Below, in pieces: positions 1 through 9,173 of a stretch of DNA of 64,000 nucleotides. The stretch lies in assembly GCF_013155125.1 (NCBI RefSeq), contig NZ_CP053564.1:3541501-3605500 (forward strand), given 5' to 3'. This DNA comes from Pseudonocardia broussonetiae (GTDB lineage: Bacteria > Actinomycetota > Actinomycetes > Mycobacteriales > Pseudonocardiaceae). The stretch's first letter is position 1. Each line of letters begins with the position of its first letter. Made by a program: the position numbers and the translations under genes. The notes under the pieces were generated by a model. That model was given only the letters and a program-made list of their open reading frames with translations. It made no database searches and was not told the DNA's origin.

Positions 1-239
1 CAGCGGTCGAGCCGGCGCGCCTGGACGCGCGGGATGACCTCGAGCGGCGACACCGCGAGCGGCGAGGCGATCTTCACCGGCAGGTCGTGCCGGGTGACCC
101 ACTCGTGCTCGTCGTCGTCGATGCGCCGGACGCCGGACTTGCCGGCCAGCAGCGCCTCCCAGGTGGACGTGACGTCGCCACCCAGTGGGGTCGTCGCTCC
201 CAGTCCGGTGACGACGACCTCGATGTCGCCCGTGCTCAT
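1..239 (-). CDS. fabF: beta-ketoacyl-ACP synthase II (FabF/KasA type), N-terminal part, cut by window edge
   Basis: Elongating condensing enzyme of type II fatty acid synthesis: condenses malonyl-ACP with acyl-ACP. Only the first ~79 residues are in the window; the gene runs off the left end. The start MSTGDIEVVVTGLGATTPLG is the standard N-terminus of KAS II enzymes, followed by the WEALLAGKSG segment. The catalytic Cys-His-His residues lie outside the window. It is the last gene visible in the minus-strand order fabD-fabH-acpP-fabF, starting 34 bp after the acpP stop, the usual actinobacterial arrangement. In mycobacteria the homologue would be KasA/KasB; the fragment cannot separate FabF from KasA. 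Confidence 0.93.
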   Translation of the reverse strand, partial: MSTGDIEVVVTGLGATTPLGGDVTSTWEALLAGKSGVRRIDDDEHEWVTRHDLPVKIASPLAVSPLEVIPRVQARRLDR

Positions 240-273
240 CGCGCCTCCGCGGGGATGTGTGTGCCTACTGCCG

Positions 274-516
274 TCACTGGTTCTTCGCGATGTAGTCCAC
301 CGCGTCACCGACCGTCTTGAGCTCGGCCAGCTGGTCGTCCGGGATCTTCACGCCGAACTTGTCCTCGGCCTGCACGGCGATCTCCACCATCGACAGCGAG
401 TCGATGTCGAGGTCGTCCACGAAGGACTTGTCGGCGTCGACCTCGGCGGTGTCGATGCCGGCGACCTCCTCCACGATCTCGGCCAGGCCGGCGAGGATCT
501 CGGTCTTGTCTGCCAC
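274..516 (-). CDS. acpP: acyl carrier protein
   Basis: Carries the growing acyl chain as a thioester on 4'-phosphopantetheine. It is 80 residues, acidic, with the phosphopantetheine attachment motif DIDSLSM; the modified serine is Ser40. Helix 1 (residues 4-18) and the acidic helix 2 after the serine are typical, and KIPDDQLAELKTVGDAVDYI is the usual C-terminal half. It lies between fabH and fabF in the same orientation, 55 bp after the fabH stop. A GGAG-type ribosome site (complement of ctcc at about 524) precedes the ATG. Equivalent to AcpM of mycobacteria but without the long C-terminal extension. Confidence 0.96.
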   Translation of the reverse strand: MADKTEILAGLAEIVEEVAGIDTAEVDADKSFVDDLDIDSLSMVEIAVQAEDKFGVKIPDDQLAELKTVGDAVDYIAKNQ

Positions 517-571
517 GGGAACTCCTTCTGGTGGTGGGGGAATCAGGGGGTGGTGCTGGCGACCGCGCCGC

Positions 572-1576
572 TCACGGGAAGCGGACGACCTGCCCGGCGT
601 AGGACAGGCCCGCGCCGAAGCCTACGAGCAGCACGGTGTCGCCCGAGCGGATGCGGCCGTCGGCGCGCATGTGGTCCAGGGCGAGCGGCACCGACGCCGA
701 CGAGGTGTTGCCGGAGTGCACGATGTCGTCGGCCACCCGCATGTCCTCGCGGGCACCCTGCTTGCGCAGCTTCTTCGCGACGGCCTCGACGATCCGCAGG
801 TTGGCCTGGTGCGGCACGAACACGTCGATGTCGGCGGGGGTGAGCCCGGCCAGCTCGATCGCGCGCAGCGCGACCGGCGCGACCTGCGTGGTGGCCCAGC
901 GGAACACCGCCTGGCCCTCCTGGTGCAGCGCGCCGCCCGCCTTGGAGCCGTGGCCGTCGAGGATCCGGATGGCCTGGTTCATGTCACCCGCGCTGCCCCA
1001 GGCGACGGGGCCGACGCCCACCGACGCCGCGTCGGCCGCCGGACCGATCACCGCGGCACCCGCGCCGTCGGCGAAGATGATCGCGGTGGAGCGGTCGTCC
1101 CAGTCGAGCCAGTCCGACAGCTTCTCGGCGCCGATGACGAGCACGTTGCGGGCGGAGCCGCCGCGCACCATGTCGGCGGCCATGCCCAGGCCGTAGCAGA
1201 ACCCGGCGCAGGCGGCGTTGAGGTCGAACGCGGCGGGCGCGCGGATGCCGATGCGCTCGGCGGTCTGCGCCGCGGCGTTCGGGATGAAGTTGGGCATCGT
1301 GCAGGTCGCGACGAGCACGCCGTCGATCTCCGACGGGTCGAGCCCGGAGTCCTTGACCGCGCGGGCCCCGGCGTCGGACGCCATGTCGACGAGCGAGACG
1401 TCCTCGGCGGCGACGCGGCGGCTCTGGATGCCGACGCGCTCGCGGATCCACTGGTCGTTGGTGTCGATGCGCTGCGCGAGCTCGTCGTTGGTGACGACGC
1501 GCTCGGGCGAGTGGCTGCCCAGCCCCAGCAGGCGGGCCCCGGCGGCGGGTTCGGCCAGACGCAGTACCGGTGTCAT
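572..1576 (-). CDS. fabH: beta-ketoacyl-ACP synthase III
   Basis: Starts fatty acid synthesis by condensing an acyl-CoA primer with malonyl-ACP. 334 residues, normal family length. The catalytic triad is visible: Cys123 in NAACAGF, His256 in PHQAN and Asn290 in HSGNTSSAS. The ATG at 1576 is preferred because it overlaps the fabD stop in an ATGA, implying translational coupling, and because the reading frame upstream of it (to 1750) is only the shadow of fabD. Second gene of the fabD-fabH-acpP-fabF operon. Branched-chain primer use would be expected in this order of bacteria, but the sequence does not prove it. Confidence 0.96.
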   Translation of the reverse strand: MTPVLRLAEPAAGARLLGLGSHSPERVVTNDELAQRIDTNDQWIRERVGIQSRRVAAEDVSLVDMASDAGARAVKDSGLDPSEIDGVLVATCTMPNFIPNAAAQTAERIGIRAPAAFDLNAACAGFCYGLGMAADMVRGGSARNVLVIGAEKLSDWLDWDDRSTAIIFADGAGAAVIGPAADAASVGVGPVAWGSAGDMNQAIRILDGHGSKAGGALHQEGQAVFRWATTQVAPVALRAIELAGLTPADIDVFVPHQANLRIVEAVAKKLRKQGAREDMRVADDIVHSGNTSSASVPLALDHMRADGRIRSGDTVLLVGFGAGLSYAGQVVRFP

Positions 1577-2481
1577 CGGTCGGCTCCGATCAGCTCGTGC
1601 GCCGCGTCGAGGTCCCCGGGGGTCTTGAGCGCGAGCGTGGTGGTGCCCTTCAGGGCCCGCTTCACGAGCCCGGTGAGCGCCCCCGCCGGCGGCAGCTCGG
1701 CCGTCGCGGTGACGCCGAGCTCGCGCAGCGCGTCCATGCAGGCGTCCCACCGTACGGGGCGGGTGACCTGGTCCACCAGGCGGCGCAGGGCGTCGGCGCC
1801 GTCGGTGACGACGGCCCCGTCGGCGTTGGACAGCAGGGGCCGGACCGGGTCGCTCGTCGACAGTCCCTCGGCGTGGGTGCGCAGGGCGTCCTGGGCGGTC
1901 GCCATGAAGCGCGTGTGGAACGCGCCGGCCACCGGCAGCGGCATCACCCGCGCCCGCTCCGGGGGGTTCTCGGCGAGCGCGGCGAGCGCGTCGACGGGCC
2001 CGGCGGCCACGACCTGGCCGCCGCCGTTGCGGTTGGCCGGGTCCAGTCCCAGCTCCTCGAGGCGCGCGAGCACGGCGTCGGGGTCCCCGCCCAGGACCGC
2101 ACTCATGCCCGTGGGCTCCAGCGCGCAGGCCGCGGCCATCTCCCGGCCGCGCACGGCGGCCAGCGCCACGGCGGCGTCGGGGGTGATGACGCCCGCGACC
2201 GCCAGCGCGGCGAGCTCACCGACCGAGTGCCCGGCGACCGGGACGTCGAGGGGGAGGTCGAGGCGGGCGGCGGCCAGCAGCGCCGCGGCGACGACGAGCG
2301 GCTGCGTCACCGCCGTGTCCTTGATCTCCGCGGCCTCCGCGGTGGTGCCCAGGCGCACGAGGTCGAGCCCCGCGACGTCGGACCACGCCGCCAGCTGCTT
2401 CTCGGCGTCGGGGTCGGCGAGCCAGGGGGCGAGCATGCCGGGGGTCTGGGATCCCTGTCCGGGAGCGAGCAGCGCGATCAC
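1573..2481 (-). CDS. fabD: malonyl-CoA:ACP transacylase
   Basis: Loads malonate from CoA onto ACP. 302 residues. Shows GQGSQTPGM at residues 8-15, the nucleophile elbow GHSVGE with Ser86, and His189 in AFHTRFM as the second catalytic residue; the PLVVAAALLA helix and the small ferredoxin-like subdomain (about residues 125-195) are in place. First gene of the fab operon; its stop overlaps the fabH start by 4 nt. The regulator gene fasR lies directly upstream in the same orientation, separated by about 100 bp that contains an imperfect palindrome. Confidence 0.96.
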   Translation of the reverse strand: MIALLAPGQGSQTPGMLAPWLADPDAEKQLAAWSDVAGLDLVRLGTTAEAAEIKDTAVTQPLVVAAALLAAARLDLPLDVPVAGHSVGELAALAVAGVITPDAAVALAAVRGREMAAACALEPTGMSAVLGGDPDAVLARLEELGLDPANRNGGGQVVAAGPVDALAALAENPPERARVMPLPVAGAFHTRFMATAQDALRTHAEGLSTSDPVRPLLSNADGAVVTDGADALRRLVDQVTRPVRWDACMDALRELGVTATAELPPAGALTGLVKRALKGTTTLALKTPGDLDAAHELIGADR

Positions 2482-2549
2482 AGCTCGAACCCAACACGGC
2501 GCAGGGCCGTCGCGGGCATGCCGGGGGGCACGAATCCTCCCGCGCCCTT

Positions 2550-2566
2550 TTGTGGGACTCCTACCA
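2550..2566 (-). promoter_or_regulatory. candidate FasR operator / fab promoter region
   Basis: An imperfect inverted repeat (TTGTGGGA-C-TCCTACCA, 6 of 8 positions paired) lies in the 102-bp gap between fasR and fabD, about 70 bp upstream of the fabD ATG. Its position fits an operator for the fab operon regulator. That FasR is the protein bound is inference from adjacency and from Streptomyces, where FasR controls the fabDHPF promoter. Confidence 0.4.
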
Positions 2567-2583
2567 AGCCACGCGTGCCGACC

Positions 2584-3816
2584 TCACCGGAGCACATCGC
2601 CGTCCTGCCGTTCGTTGTAGGGATTCCGCAGCTCATCGGCGTTCAACCTGGCCGTCACGAGCGCCGTGCGCAACACCTGGGCGTCGCGCGGTTCGGACGG
2701 GTGGCGGCCGGTGAGTTCGCTCACCCGGCGCAGCCGGTAGCGCACGGTGTTGGGGTGCACGAACAGCGCGCGGGCGCAGGACTCCAGCGCGCCGCCGCCG
2801 TCGAGGTAGGCGGTGAGGGTGTCGAGCAGCGCCCCGCCCGCGGCGTGCAGCGGGGCGAGCAGGGCGGTCAGCGCGCGGTGGGCGTCGGCGTCGCCGCAGA
2901 GCGCGCGCTCGGGGAGCAGGTCGTCGGCCGCGACGGGGCGGGGCGCGTCCGGGCGCCCCGGAGCGGCGCGCAGCCCGCCCAGCGCCTCGCGGGCGCTGGC
3001 CCGGGCGGCGGTCAGGTCGCCCACCACCGGCCCCAGGACGACGGGGCCGGGGCCGAAGCCGTCGACGATCCGCCCCAGCCCGCGCAGCGACCCCGCCGGC
3101 GTGCGCGCGGCGCCCCCCGACGGCTCCGACAGCAGCACGATCAGCCGCTGCCCCTGCACCCCGACGAGGACCGAGCGGCCCGAGCGGTGGGCGTGGCGGC
3201 GCACCTCGCCCAACGCCTCCTCCGGGACGTCGACGGGCGTGGAGCCGACGACGACCCGCAGCGCGGCGGCGGGGTCGAAGCCCAGCGCGGCGGCGCGGGA
3301 GACCATGGCGTCATCGGCTTCGCCGCGCACCACGGCGTCGACGACGAGTGCCTCCAGCCGCGCGTCCCACGCGCCGCGGGTCTCGGCCGCCCCCGCGTAG
3401 ACCGTGGCCGCGGCGAACGCGATCTCCCGGCCGAAGCGCAGGATGGCCTCGACGAGCACCCGGTGCTCGTCGTCGTCGGCCGCGAGCGGGGGCAGGTGCT
3501 GCTCGAACACGTCAGTGGCCACGCGCACGAGCTCGACGGTCTGGCGCAGCGAGAGCCGGCGGGCCAGGTCGCGGGGGGCGATCCGGAAGGCCTCGGCCGT
3601 CAGGCGGATGGTCTCGCCGGGATGGGTCAGCCAGGCGGCGAAGTTGCTGACGCCGGTCTGGGTGACGAGCAGGACCCCGGCCCGCTGCTCGGCGGGCAGG
3701 CGCGCGAACCAGGGGAGGCGGTCCTCCATGGCACCCAGGCAGGCCGTGGCGAGGCCGCCCGCCGCGAGCTCCAGGCGGCGCACGGTGGACCTGCGGACCG
3801 GCACGTGGGGCATCAT
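2584..3816 (-). CDS. fasR: PucR-type regulator of fatty acid synthesis (FasR-like)
   Basis: Transcription regulator. About 410 residues from the ATG at 3816. The C-terminus carries the PucR-type helix-turn-helix (ALFVHPNTVRYRLRRV near residue 360-375), and the middle is a GGDEF-like ligand/dimer domain as in the CdaR/PucR family. Position directly upstream of fabD in the same orientation matches Streptomyces FasR, which activates the fabDHPF operon. The open frame continues to a GTG at 3882, but the extra 22 residues look non-conserved and no good ribosome site precedes either start, so the start is uncertain. Mycobacterial FasR is an unrelated TetR protein; the name here follows Streptomyces. 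Confidence 0.85.
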   Translation of the reverse strand: MMPHVPVRRSTVRRLELAAGGLATACLGAMEDRLPWFARLPAEQRAGVLLVTQTGVSNFAAWLTHPGETIRLTAEAFRIAPRDLARRLSLRQTVELVRVATDVFEQHLPPLAADDDEHRVLVEAILRFGREIAFAAATVYAGAAETRGAWDARLEALVVDAVVRGEADDAMVSRAAALGFDPAAALRVVVGSTPVDVPEEALGEVRRHAHRSGRSVLVGVQGQRLIVLLSEPSGGAARTPAGSLRGLGRIVDGFGPGPVVLGPVVGDLTAARASAREALGGLRAAPGRPDAPRPVAADDLLPERALCGDADAHRALTALLAPLHAAGGALLDTLTAYLDGGGALESCARALFVHPNTVRYRLRRVSELTGRHPSEPRDAQVLRTALVTARLNADELRNPYNERQDGDVLR

Positions 3817-3896
3817 CGCAGGCACGCGCGCGAGCGCCGGGAATGGCGCGAGACCACCGGTAGTTGCAGAGTCAACAACCACGTGAGGAGGCCCTG

Positions 3897-4646
3897 ATGT
3901 CCACCACCCTGACCCCGGCCGTCGACGTCCGGCGCGCCGGTGACCGGTACGCCACCCGGATCGACTGGCTCGACTCGAAGCACAGCTTCTCGTTCGGCCC
4001 GCACTACGACCCGGACAACACCCACTTCGGCGTGCTGATGGTGAGCAACGACGACGTCGTGCGCGCGGGGAGCGGTTTCGACACGCACCCGCACCGCGAC
4101 ATGGAGATCGTCACCTGGGTGCTCGACGGCTCGCTGGTGCACCAGGACTCGACCGGGCACTCCGGCCTCATCACGCCCGGGCTGGCGCAGCGGATGAGCG
4201 CCGGCACCGGGATCCTGCACTCCGAGAAGAACGACGCCGTCGGCGCGGCCACCGACGTCCACTTCGTGCAGATGTGGGTGGTGCCCGACGAGAGCGGCGT
4301 GGCGCCCGGCTACGAGCAGCTCGACATCTCCTCCGAGCTCGACGGGGGAGGGCTCGTGGTCGTGGCCTCGGGCATGGGGAAGCACGCCTCGGACCGGGCC
4401 ATCTCGATCAGCCAGCGGCACGCGGCGCTCTACGCGGCCCGCCCGGCGGCGGGCGCGGTCGTGTCCCTCCCGACGTCCCCGCTGGCGCACCTGTTCGTGG
4501 CGCGCGGCGCGGTGGACCTGGAGGGGGTCGGGGTCCTGCAGGCGGGCGACTCGGCGCGGGTCACGGCGTCGGACGGCCGCACGCTGGCGGCCGGCCCCGA
4601 CGGCGCCGAGGTGCTCGTGTGGGAGATGCACGCGACCCTCGGCTGA
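3897..4646 (+). CDS. pirin family protein (YhaK-like bicupin)
   Basis: Cupin-superfamily protein; some pirins have quercetinase activity and others act as redox-sensitive metal proteins, so the substrate is open. 249 residues. Metal ligands are visible in the N-terminal cupin: THPHRDMEIVTWVLDG around residue 55-70 and the later HQDSTGHSG and LHSEKND segments. The C-terminal cupin (from about residue 140) is less conserved. The ATG at 3897 is chosen because GAGGAG sits 8 bp upstream; a TTG at 3866 in the same frame is unlikely. Divergent from fasR; ends at a strong hairpin shared with the converging cold-shock gene. Confidence 0.9.
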   Translation: MSTTLTPAVDVRRAGDRYATRIDWLDSKHSFSFGPHYDPDNTHFGVLMVSNDDVVRAGSGFDTHPHRDMEIVTWVLDGSLVHQDSTGHSGLITPGLAQRMSAGTGILHSEKNDAVGAATDVHFVQMWVVPDESGVAPGYEQLDISSELDGGGLVVVASGMGKHASDRAISISQRHAALYAARPAAGAVVSLPTSPLAHLFVARGAVDLEGVGVLQAGDSARVTASDGRTLAAGPDGAEVLVWEMHATLG

Positions 4647-4675
4647 GCGGCCCCGGAGGGCGGCTCGACAGGGGT

Positions 4676-4709
4676 GTCACGCCGGACGGAGCCCACCGTC
4701 CGGCGTGAC
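4676..4709. terminator. bidirectional hairpin terminator between pirin and cold-shock genes
   Basis: Perfect 14-bp stem (left arm 4676-4689, right arm 4696-4709) with a 6-nt loop, 30 bp past the pirin stop and 15 bp past the converging cold-shock stop. No T-run follows, as is common in high-GC actinobacteria. Confidence 0.85.
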
Positions 4710-4723
4710 CACGTGCGGGGTGC

Positions 4724-4930
4724 TCAGCCGAGCGGCTCGACCTTGGTGGCCTGCGGCCCCTTCTGGCCCTGCTCGATGTCGAACGACACGCGCTGGCCCT
4801 CGTCGAGGCTCTTGTAGCCGTTGGTCTGGATTGCCGAGTAGTGCACGAACACGTCCGCGCCACCACCGTCAGGAGCGAGGAAGCCGTAGCCCTTCTCGCT
4901 GTTGAACCACTTGACGGTGCCCTCTGCCAT
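4724..4930 (-). CDS. cold-shock protein (CspA family)
   Basis: Small single-stranded nucleic-acid-binding OB-fold protein, 68 residues, acting as an RNA chaperone. RNP1 is KGYGFLAP (residues 13-20) and RNP2 is VFVHYSAI (27-34), both intact; the frame continues far upstream but only as a shadow of other genes, so the ATG at 4930 ([10 protein letters not shown]) is taken. The upstream 245 bp to aceE probably holds a long leader, as often seen for csp genes. Converges on the pirin gene at a shared hairpin. Confidence 0.95.
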   Translation of the reverse strand: MAEGTVKWFNSEKGYGFLAPDGGGADVFVHYSAIQTNGYKSLDEGQRVSFDIEQGQKGPQATKVEPLG

Positions 4931-5135
4931 TCTTGCTCTCCTCGTACCTTCAGCCAGGGCCCACGCCCCGGCAACGTCCGCCCGGAGACCTGGAGTACGC
5001 GGCCCGGTCGGGACGCCGTCCGCGATCACGAGGTCGGCGTCGCGCGGAGCGTATCGCGAGAATCGCCGTCTGCCGAGACCCAAATGACCTGTGTGTTTGT
5101 GGTTCCGGGGCGCCGAGGTGGTAAAGAGCCGCGCA

Positions 5136-5169
5136 CGGGGCCGCCGCCGGTGCGCCGGAGGCGGCCCCG
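5136..5169 (-). terminator. hairpin terminator after aceE
   Basis: 10-bp GC stem (5136-5145 with 5160-5169) around a 14-nt loop, lying 7 bp beyond the aceE stop codon on the minus strand. Location and stability suggest a factor-independent or stalling terminator without a U-tract. Confidence 0.7.
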
Positions 5170-5175
5170 CGCCCG

Positions 5176-7965
5176 TCAGGCGACGCCGCTGTCGCTCGTC
5201 TGCGGCCCCGCGGCCCGGGGGTCGTCGATCCGGTACTTCGCCGCCGCCTCGGCCGCCGCGGACGTGTCGAGGGCGCCCTCGGCGCCCAGCGACTGCAGCG
5301 CCGCGACCACGATGGACTCCGCGTCGACGTTGAAGTGGCGCCGCACCGCGGGCCGGGTGTCGGACAGGCCGAACCCGTCGGTGCCCAGCGTCGTGAAGCG
5401 CGCCGGGACCCACTGGCGGATCAGGTCGGGCACGGCCCGCATCCAGTCCGACACCGCGACGACCGGGGCGTCCCCGGCCAGCGCCTCGGCGACGAAGGCC
5501 GTGCGGCGCTCGCCGTCGGGGTGGAGCAGGTTGTGCTGCTCGGTCTCGACGCCGTCGCGGCGCAGCTCGCCCCACGACGTCACCGAGAACACCTCGGCCC
5601 CGACGCCCCACTGCTCGGCGAGCATGTCGCGCGCCTGCAGCGCCCACGGCACCGCGACGCCCGACGCGAGCAGCCGGACCTGCGGCCCGTCCTCGCGCGC
5701 GGTCGTGGCGATCCGGTGGATGCCGCGCAGCAGGCCGTCGACGTCCACGTCCGCGGGCTCGGCCGGCTGCACGTAGGGCTCGTTGTAGACCGTCATGTAG
5801 TAGATGACGTTCTCGCCCTCGAGGGTGTCGCCGCCCTCGCCGTACATCCGCCGCAGGCCGTCCTTGACGATGTGCGCGACCTCGTAGGAGAACGCCGGGT
5901 CGTAGGCCAGCACGGCCGGGTTGGTGGCCGCGAGCAGCAGCGAGTGGCCGTCGTTGTGCTGCAGGCCCTCGCCGGTGAGCGTGGTGCGCCCGGCGGTGGC
6001 GCCGATCAGGAACCCGCGGGCCATCTGGTCGGCGGCGGCCCAGATCGAGTCGCCGGTGCGCTGGAAGCCGAACATCGAGTAGAAGACGTACACCGGGATC
6101 ATCGGCTGCCCGTGCGTGGCGTACGAGGTGCCGACGGCGGTGAACGAGCCCACCGACCCCGCCTCGTTGATGCCCTCGTGCAGCAGCTGGCCCTGCTCGG
6201 ACTCGCGGTAGGCGAGCATGAGCTCGGCGTCGACCGAGGTGTACTGCTGCCCGTTCGGGTTGTAGATCTTCTGCGTCGGGAACATGGAGTCCATCCCGAA
6301 CGTGCGCGCCTCGTCGGGGATGATCGGCACGAACCGGTTGCCGACGTCCTTGTCCTTGATGAGCTCGCGCAGCAGCCGGACGAACGCCATCGTCGTGGCG
6401 ACCTCCTGCTTGCCCGACCCCTTGCGCACGAAGTCGTAGACCTTGTCGCCGGGCAGCACGAGCGGCTTGGCCGTGACGCGGCGGCTGGGCAGCGGTCCGC
6501 CCAGGTTGCGACGGCGCTCCCGCATGTACTGCAGGGCGTCGTCGTCCTCGCCGGGGTGGTAGTACGGCGGCAGGTACGGGTCGGCCTCGAGCTGCGCGTC
6601 GGTGATCGGGATGCGCTGGGAGTCGCGGAACTCCTTGAGGTCGGCCAGGGACAGCTTCTTCATCTGGTGCGTGGCGTTGCGGCCGGCGAAGTGCGAGCCC
6701 AGGCCGTAGCCCTTGATCGTCTTGGCCAGGATGACGGTGGGCTGGCCGTGGTGCTCCAGCGCCGCCGCGTAGGCCGCGTGCACCTTGCGGTAGTCGTGCC
6801 CGCCGCGCTTGAGGTTCCAGACCTGCGCGTCGGTCATCGGCTCGACCAGCGCCTTCGTGCGCGGGTCGCGCCCGAAGAAGTGGTCGCGGACGTAGGCGCC
6901 GTCGTTGGCCTTGTAGGTCTGGAAGTCGCCGTCGGGCGTGGTGTTCATGAGGTTGATCAGCGCGCCGTCGCGGTCGGCGTGCAGCAGGGCGTCCCACTCC
7001 CGGCCCCACACGACCTTGATGACGTTCCAGCCGGCGCCCCGGAAGAACGCCTCCAGCTCCTGGATGATCTTGCCGTTGCCGCGGACCGGGCCGTCGAGGC
7101 GCTGCAGGTTGCAGTTGACGACGAACGTGAGGTTGTCGAGCCCCTCGGTGGCCGCGATCTGCAGCTGGCCGCGCGACTCGGGCTCGTCCATCTCGCCGTC
7201 GCCGAGGAAGGCCCACACGTGCTGGTCCTCGGTGTTGGTGAAGCCGCGATCGCCCAGGTAGCGGTTGTAGCGCGCCTGCATGATCGCGTTCATCGGGCCC
7301 AGGCCCATCGAGACCGTGGGGAACTCCCAGAAGTCCGGCATCAGCCGCGGGTGCGGGTAGGAGGGCAGCCCGTGGCCGGGGCCGCCGTGGCTGAGCTCCT
7401 GGCGGAAGCCGTCGAGGCGGTCCTCGGTGAGGCGGCCCTCGAGGTAGGCGCGGGCGTAGACGCCGGGGGAGGCGTGGCCCTGGATGTAGATCTGGTCGCC
7501 CCCGCCCGGGTGGTCCTTGCCGCGGAAGAAGTGGTTGAACCCGACCTCGTAGAGGGTCGCCGAGGAGGCGTAGGAGGAGATGTGGCCGCCGACGCCGATC
7601 CCGGGACGCTGTGCCCGGTGCACCGTCATCGCGGCGTTCCAGCGGATCCAGCGGCGGAACGTGCGCTCCGCCTCCTCGTCACCGGGGAACCACGGCTCGC
7701 GGTCGGTGGGGATGGTGTTGACGTAGTCGGTGCTGGTCAGCGAGGGGACACCGACGTGGCGCTCCCGGGCGCGCTGCAGCATCCGCAGCATCAGGTAGCG
7801 GGCGCGCTGCTGCCCGGCCGCGTCGAGGACCGCGTCGAACGAGTCGATCCACTCCGCGGTCTCCTCCGGGTCGATGTCGGGCAGGTGGGCGGCGAGCCCG
7901 TCGCGGATGATGTTGACGCGCGGTGCTCCGCCGGTGGTCTGGCCGGTCAAGGGATCTCCCTGCAT
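5176..7965 (-). CDS. aceE: pyruvate dehydrogenase E1 component, homodimeric type
   Basis: Thiamine-diphosphate enzyme that decarboxylates pyruvate and passes the acetyl group to the lipoyl E2. 929 residues from the ATG at 7965. The ThDP motif [10 protein letters not shown] is at about residues 255-264, the substrate channel histidines lie in [12 protein letters not shown], and the transketolase-type central domain follows from about residue 490. The open frame runs on to an ATG at 8061, but that would add 32 unlike residues and overlap the promoter of the divergent DUF3052 gene. Actinobacteria keep aceE apart from the E2/E3 genes, as here. Confidence 0.96.
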   Translation of the reverse strand: MQGDPLTGQTTGGAPRVNIIRDGLAAHLPDIDPEETAEWIDSFDAVLDAAGQQRARYLMLRMLQRARERHVGVPSLTSTDYVNTIPTDREPWFPGDEEAERTFRRWIRWNAAMTVHRAQRPGIGVGGHISSYASSATLYEVGFNHFFRGKDHPGGGDQIYIQGHASPGVYARAYLEGRLTEDRLDGFRQELSHGGPGHGLPSYPHPRLMPDFWEFPTVSMGLGPMNAIMQARYNRYLGDRGFTNTEDQHVWAFLGDGEMDEPESRGQLQIAATEGLDNLTFVVNCNLQRLDGPVRGNGKIIQELEAFFRGAGWNVIKVVWGREWDALLHADRDGALINLMNTTPDGDFQTYKANDGAYVRDHFFGRDPRTKALVEPMTDAQVWNLKRGGHDYRKVHAAYAAALEHHGQPTVILAKTIKGYGLGSHFAGRNATHQMKKLSLADLKEFRDSQRIPITDAQLEADPYLPPYYHPGEDDDALQYMRERRRNLGGPLPSRRVTAKPLVLPGDKVYDFVRKGSGKQEVATTMAFVRLLRELIKDKDVGNRFVPIIPDEARTFGMDSMFPTQKIYNPNGQQYTSVDAELMLAYRESEQGQLLHEGINEAGSVGSFTAVGTSYATHGQPMIPVYVFYSMFGFQRTGDSIWAAADQMARGFLIGATAGRTTLTGEGLQHNDGHSLLLAATNPAVLAYDPAFSYEVAHIVKDGLRRMYGEGGDTLEGENVIYYMTVYNEPYVQPAEPADVDVDGLLRGIHRIATTAREDGPQVRLLASGVAVPWALQARDMLAEQWGVGAEVFSVTSWGELRRDGVETEQHNLLHPDGERRTAFVAEALAGDAPVVAVSDWMRAVPDLIRQWVPARFTTLGTDGFGLSDTRPAVRRHFNVDAESIVVAALQSLGAEGALDTSAAAEAAAKYRIDDPRAAGPQTSDSGVA

Positions 7966-8120
7966 GGCGTAGCTCGTGGGGTCTCGGACTCGGTGTCCGT
8001 CGGGGTCATCCCCTATCGTGCCCTCCGACGTAGGATCCCGTAACGCGTGGTTGCGCGTCATCGGGTCACGTGTTCGGATTTGAGATCCGGACCGACAGCA
8101 GGAGAGTGGGGTACACAGGC

Positions 8121-8555
8121 GTGGTCGCCGCGGAAGATGCCGGACGGCAGTCCGACATCGCGGGCAAGCTCGGCGTGGAGCCGGGCATGGTCGTCCAGGA
8201 ACTCGGGTGGGACACCGACGTCGACGAGGCGGTGCGCGACGCCGTCGAGGAGAGAGCGGGCGACGACCTGCTCGACGAGGACGCCGTCGACGTCGTCGAT
8301 CTCGTGCTGATGTGGTGGCGGGAGGGCGACGGCGACCTCGTCGACGCGCTCGTCGACGCGGGCGGGCCCCTCGCCGAGAGCGGCGTGATCTGGGTGCTCA
8401 CCCCCAAGACCGGCCGCCCCGGGCACGTCGAGCCCAGCGAGATCGCCGAGGCCGCACCGACGGCCGGGCTCTCCCAGACCTCCAACGTCAGCGTGGGCGA
8501 CAAGTGGGCCGGGGCCCGCCTGGTCGCCCCGAAGGCGGCCAAGTCCCGCCGCTGA
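8121..8555 (+). CDS. DUF3052 family protein
   Basis: Conserved actinobacterial protein of unknown biochemical function, 144 residues. Visible blocks are [19 protein letters not shown], an acidic helix ending in [21 protein letters not shown], and a C-terminal strand region with [13 protein letters not shown]. The GTG at 8121 is taken because AGGAGAG sits about 14 bp upstream at 8100 and because homologues begin near VVAAEDA; the longer frame from 8070 is unlikely. Divergent from aceE and followed 53 bp later by ahpE; the same aceE/DUF3052/ahpE neighbourhood is common in actinobacteria. Confidence 0.88.
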   Translation: MVAAEDAGRQSDIAGKLGVEPGMVVQELGWDTDVDEAVRDAVEERAGDDLLDEDAVDVVDLVLMWWREGDGDLVDALVDAGGPLAESGVIWVLTPKTGRPGHVEPSEIAEAAPTAGLSQTSNVSVGDKWAGARLVAPKAAKSRR

Positions 8556-8608
8556 ACAGTAGGCTCCTGTTGCCCGAGCAACCGGCAATTCTGGAGAGGC
8601 ACGTACAC

Positions 8609-9067
8609 ATGGCGCCCGAGGTGGGAACCGAAGCCCCCGACTTCACCCTGAAGAACCAGAACAACGAAGAGGTGACCCTCTCGTCGTTCCGCGGCGAGAA
8701 GAACGTGCTGGTCGTGTTCTACCCGTTCGCGTTCTCCGGCACGTGCACCGGCGAGCTGTGCGCGATCCGCGACGACCTCCCCACGTTCCAGAACGACGAC
8801 GTGCAGGTGCTGGGCGTCTCCGTCGACCCCACCTTCTCGCTGAAGGCCTGGGCCGACGCGCAGGGCTACGAGTTCCCCCTGCTCTCCGACTTCTGGCCGC
8901 ACGGCCGGACCGCGCAGACCTACGGCGTGTTCCACGACAAGGCCGGCATGGCCGTCCGCGGCACGTTCCTCGTCGACAAGACCGGCGTGGTGCGCTTCGC
9001 CGAGGTCAACGGGCCCGGCGAGGCCCGCGACCAGGACGTCTGGAAGAAGGCCCTCGCGGCCGTGTGA
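8609..9067 (+). CDS. ahpE: AhpE-type peroxiredoxin
   Basis: Thiol peroxidase reducing hydrogen peroxide, organic peroxides and peroxynitrite. 152 residues. The peroxidatic Cys46 sits in the motif FAFSGTCTGEL; a second cysteine, Cys51, follows, whereas many AhpE enzymes are treated as one-Cys. VDPTFSLKAWAD and LLSDFWPHG are family blocks, and Arg in VRGTFLVD completes the active site. RBS GGAGAGG at 8592. Downstream lies a hairpin and then tRNA-Val. Confidence 0.94.
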   Translation: MAPEVGTEAPDFTLKNQNNEEVTLSSFRGEKNVLVVFYPFAFSGTCTGELCAIRDDLPTFQNDDVQVLGVSVDPTFSLKAWADAQGYEFPLLSDFWPHGRTAQTYGVFHDKAGMAVRGTFLVDKTGVVRFAEVNGPGEARDQDVWKKALAAV

Positions 9068-9074
9068 CACCCGC

Positions 9075-9096
9075 GCCGGGGCCCGAGGGTCCCGGC
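9075..9096 (+). terminator. hairpin after ahpE
   Basis: GC-rich hairpin with arms 9075-9084 and 9087-9096 including one G-U pair, in the 34-bp gap between the ahpE stop and tRNA-Val. It could end ahpE transcription or separate the tRNA from it. Confidence 0.55.
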
Positions 9097-9101
9097 CCGG
9101 C

Positions 9102-9173
9102 GGGCGCGTAGCTCAGCGGAAGAGCTCTCGGCTTACACCCGAGCGGTCGCAGGTTCGAACCCTGCCGCGCCCA
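9102..9173 (+). tRNA. tRNA-Val (anticodon UAC)
   Basis: Complete cloverleaf: acceptor GGGCGCG/CGCGCCC, D-arm GCTC...GAGC, anticodon stem CTCGG/CCGAG around loop CTTACAC with anticodon TAC at 9134-9136 (reads GUA), and T-arm GCAGG-TTCGAAC-CCTGC. Discriminator base A at 9173; the CCA end is not encoded. The short variable loop is normal for class I. Confidence 0.97.

Noticed and set aside
3864..3877. Short inverted repeat near the fasR/pirin gap
   Set aside because: TTG-N-AGAGT-CAA type match is short and probably chance; not enough to call an operator.
5335..8043. Open frame of 902 codons on the plus strand opposite aceE
   Set aside because: It is the antisense shadow of aceE in high-GC sequence; residue make-up (Val, Gly, Arg, Asp rich with no domain) and lack of ribosome site show it is not a gene. 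The same applies to long plus-strand frames opposite the STAND ATPase (22356-25922) and the LLM-FAD fusion (35315-37984).
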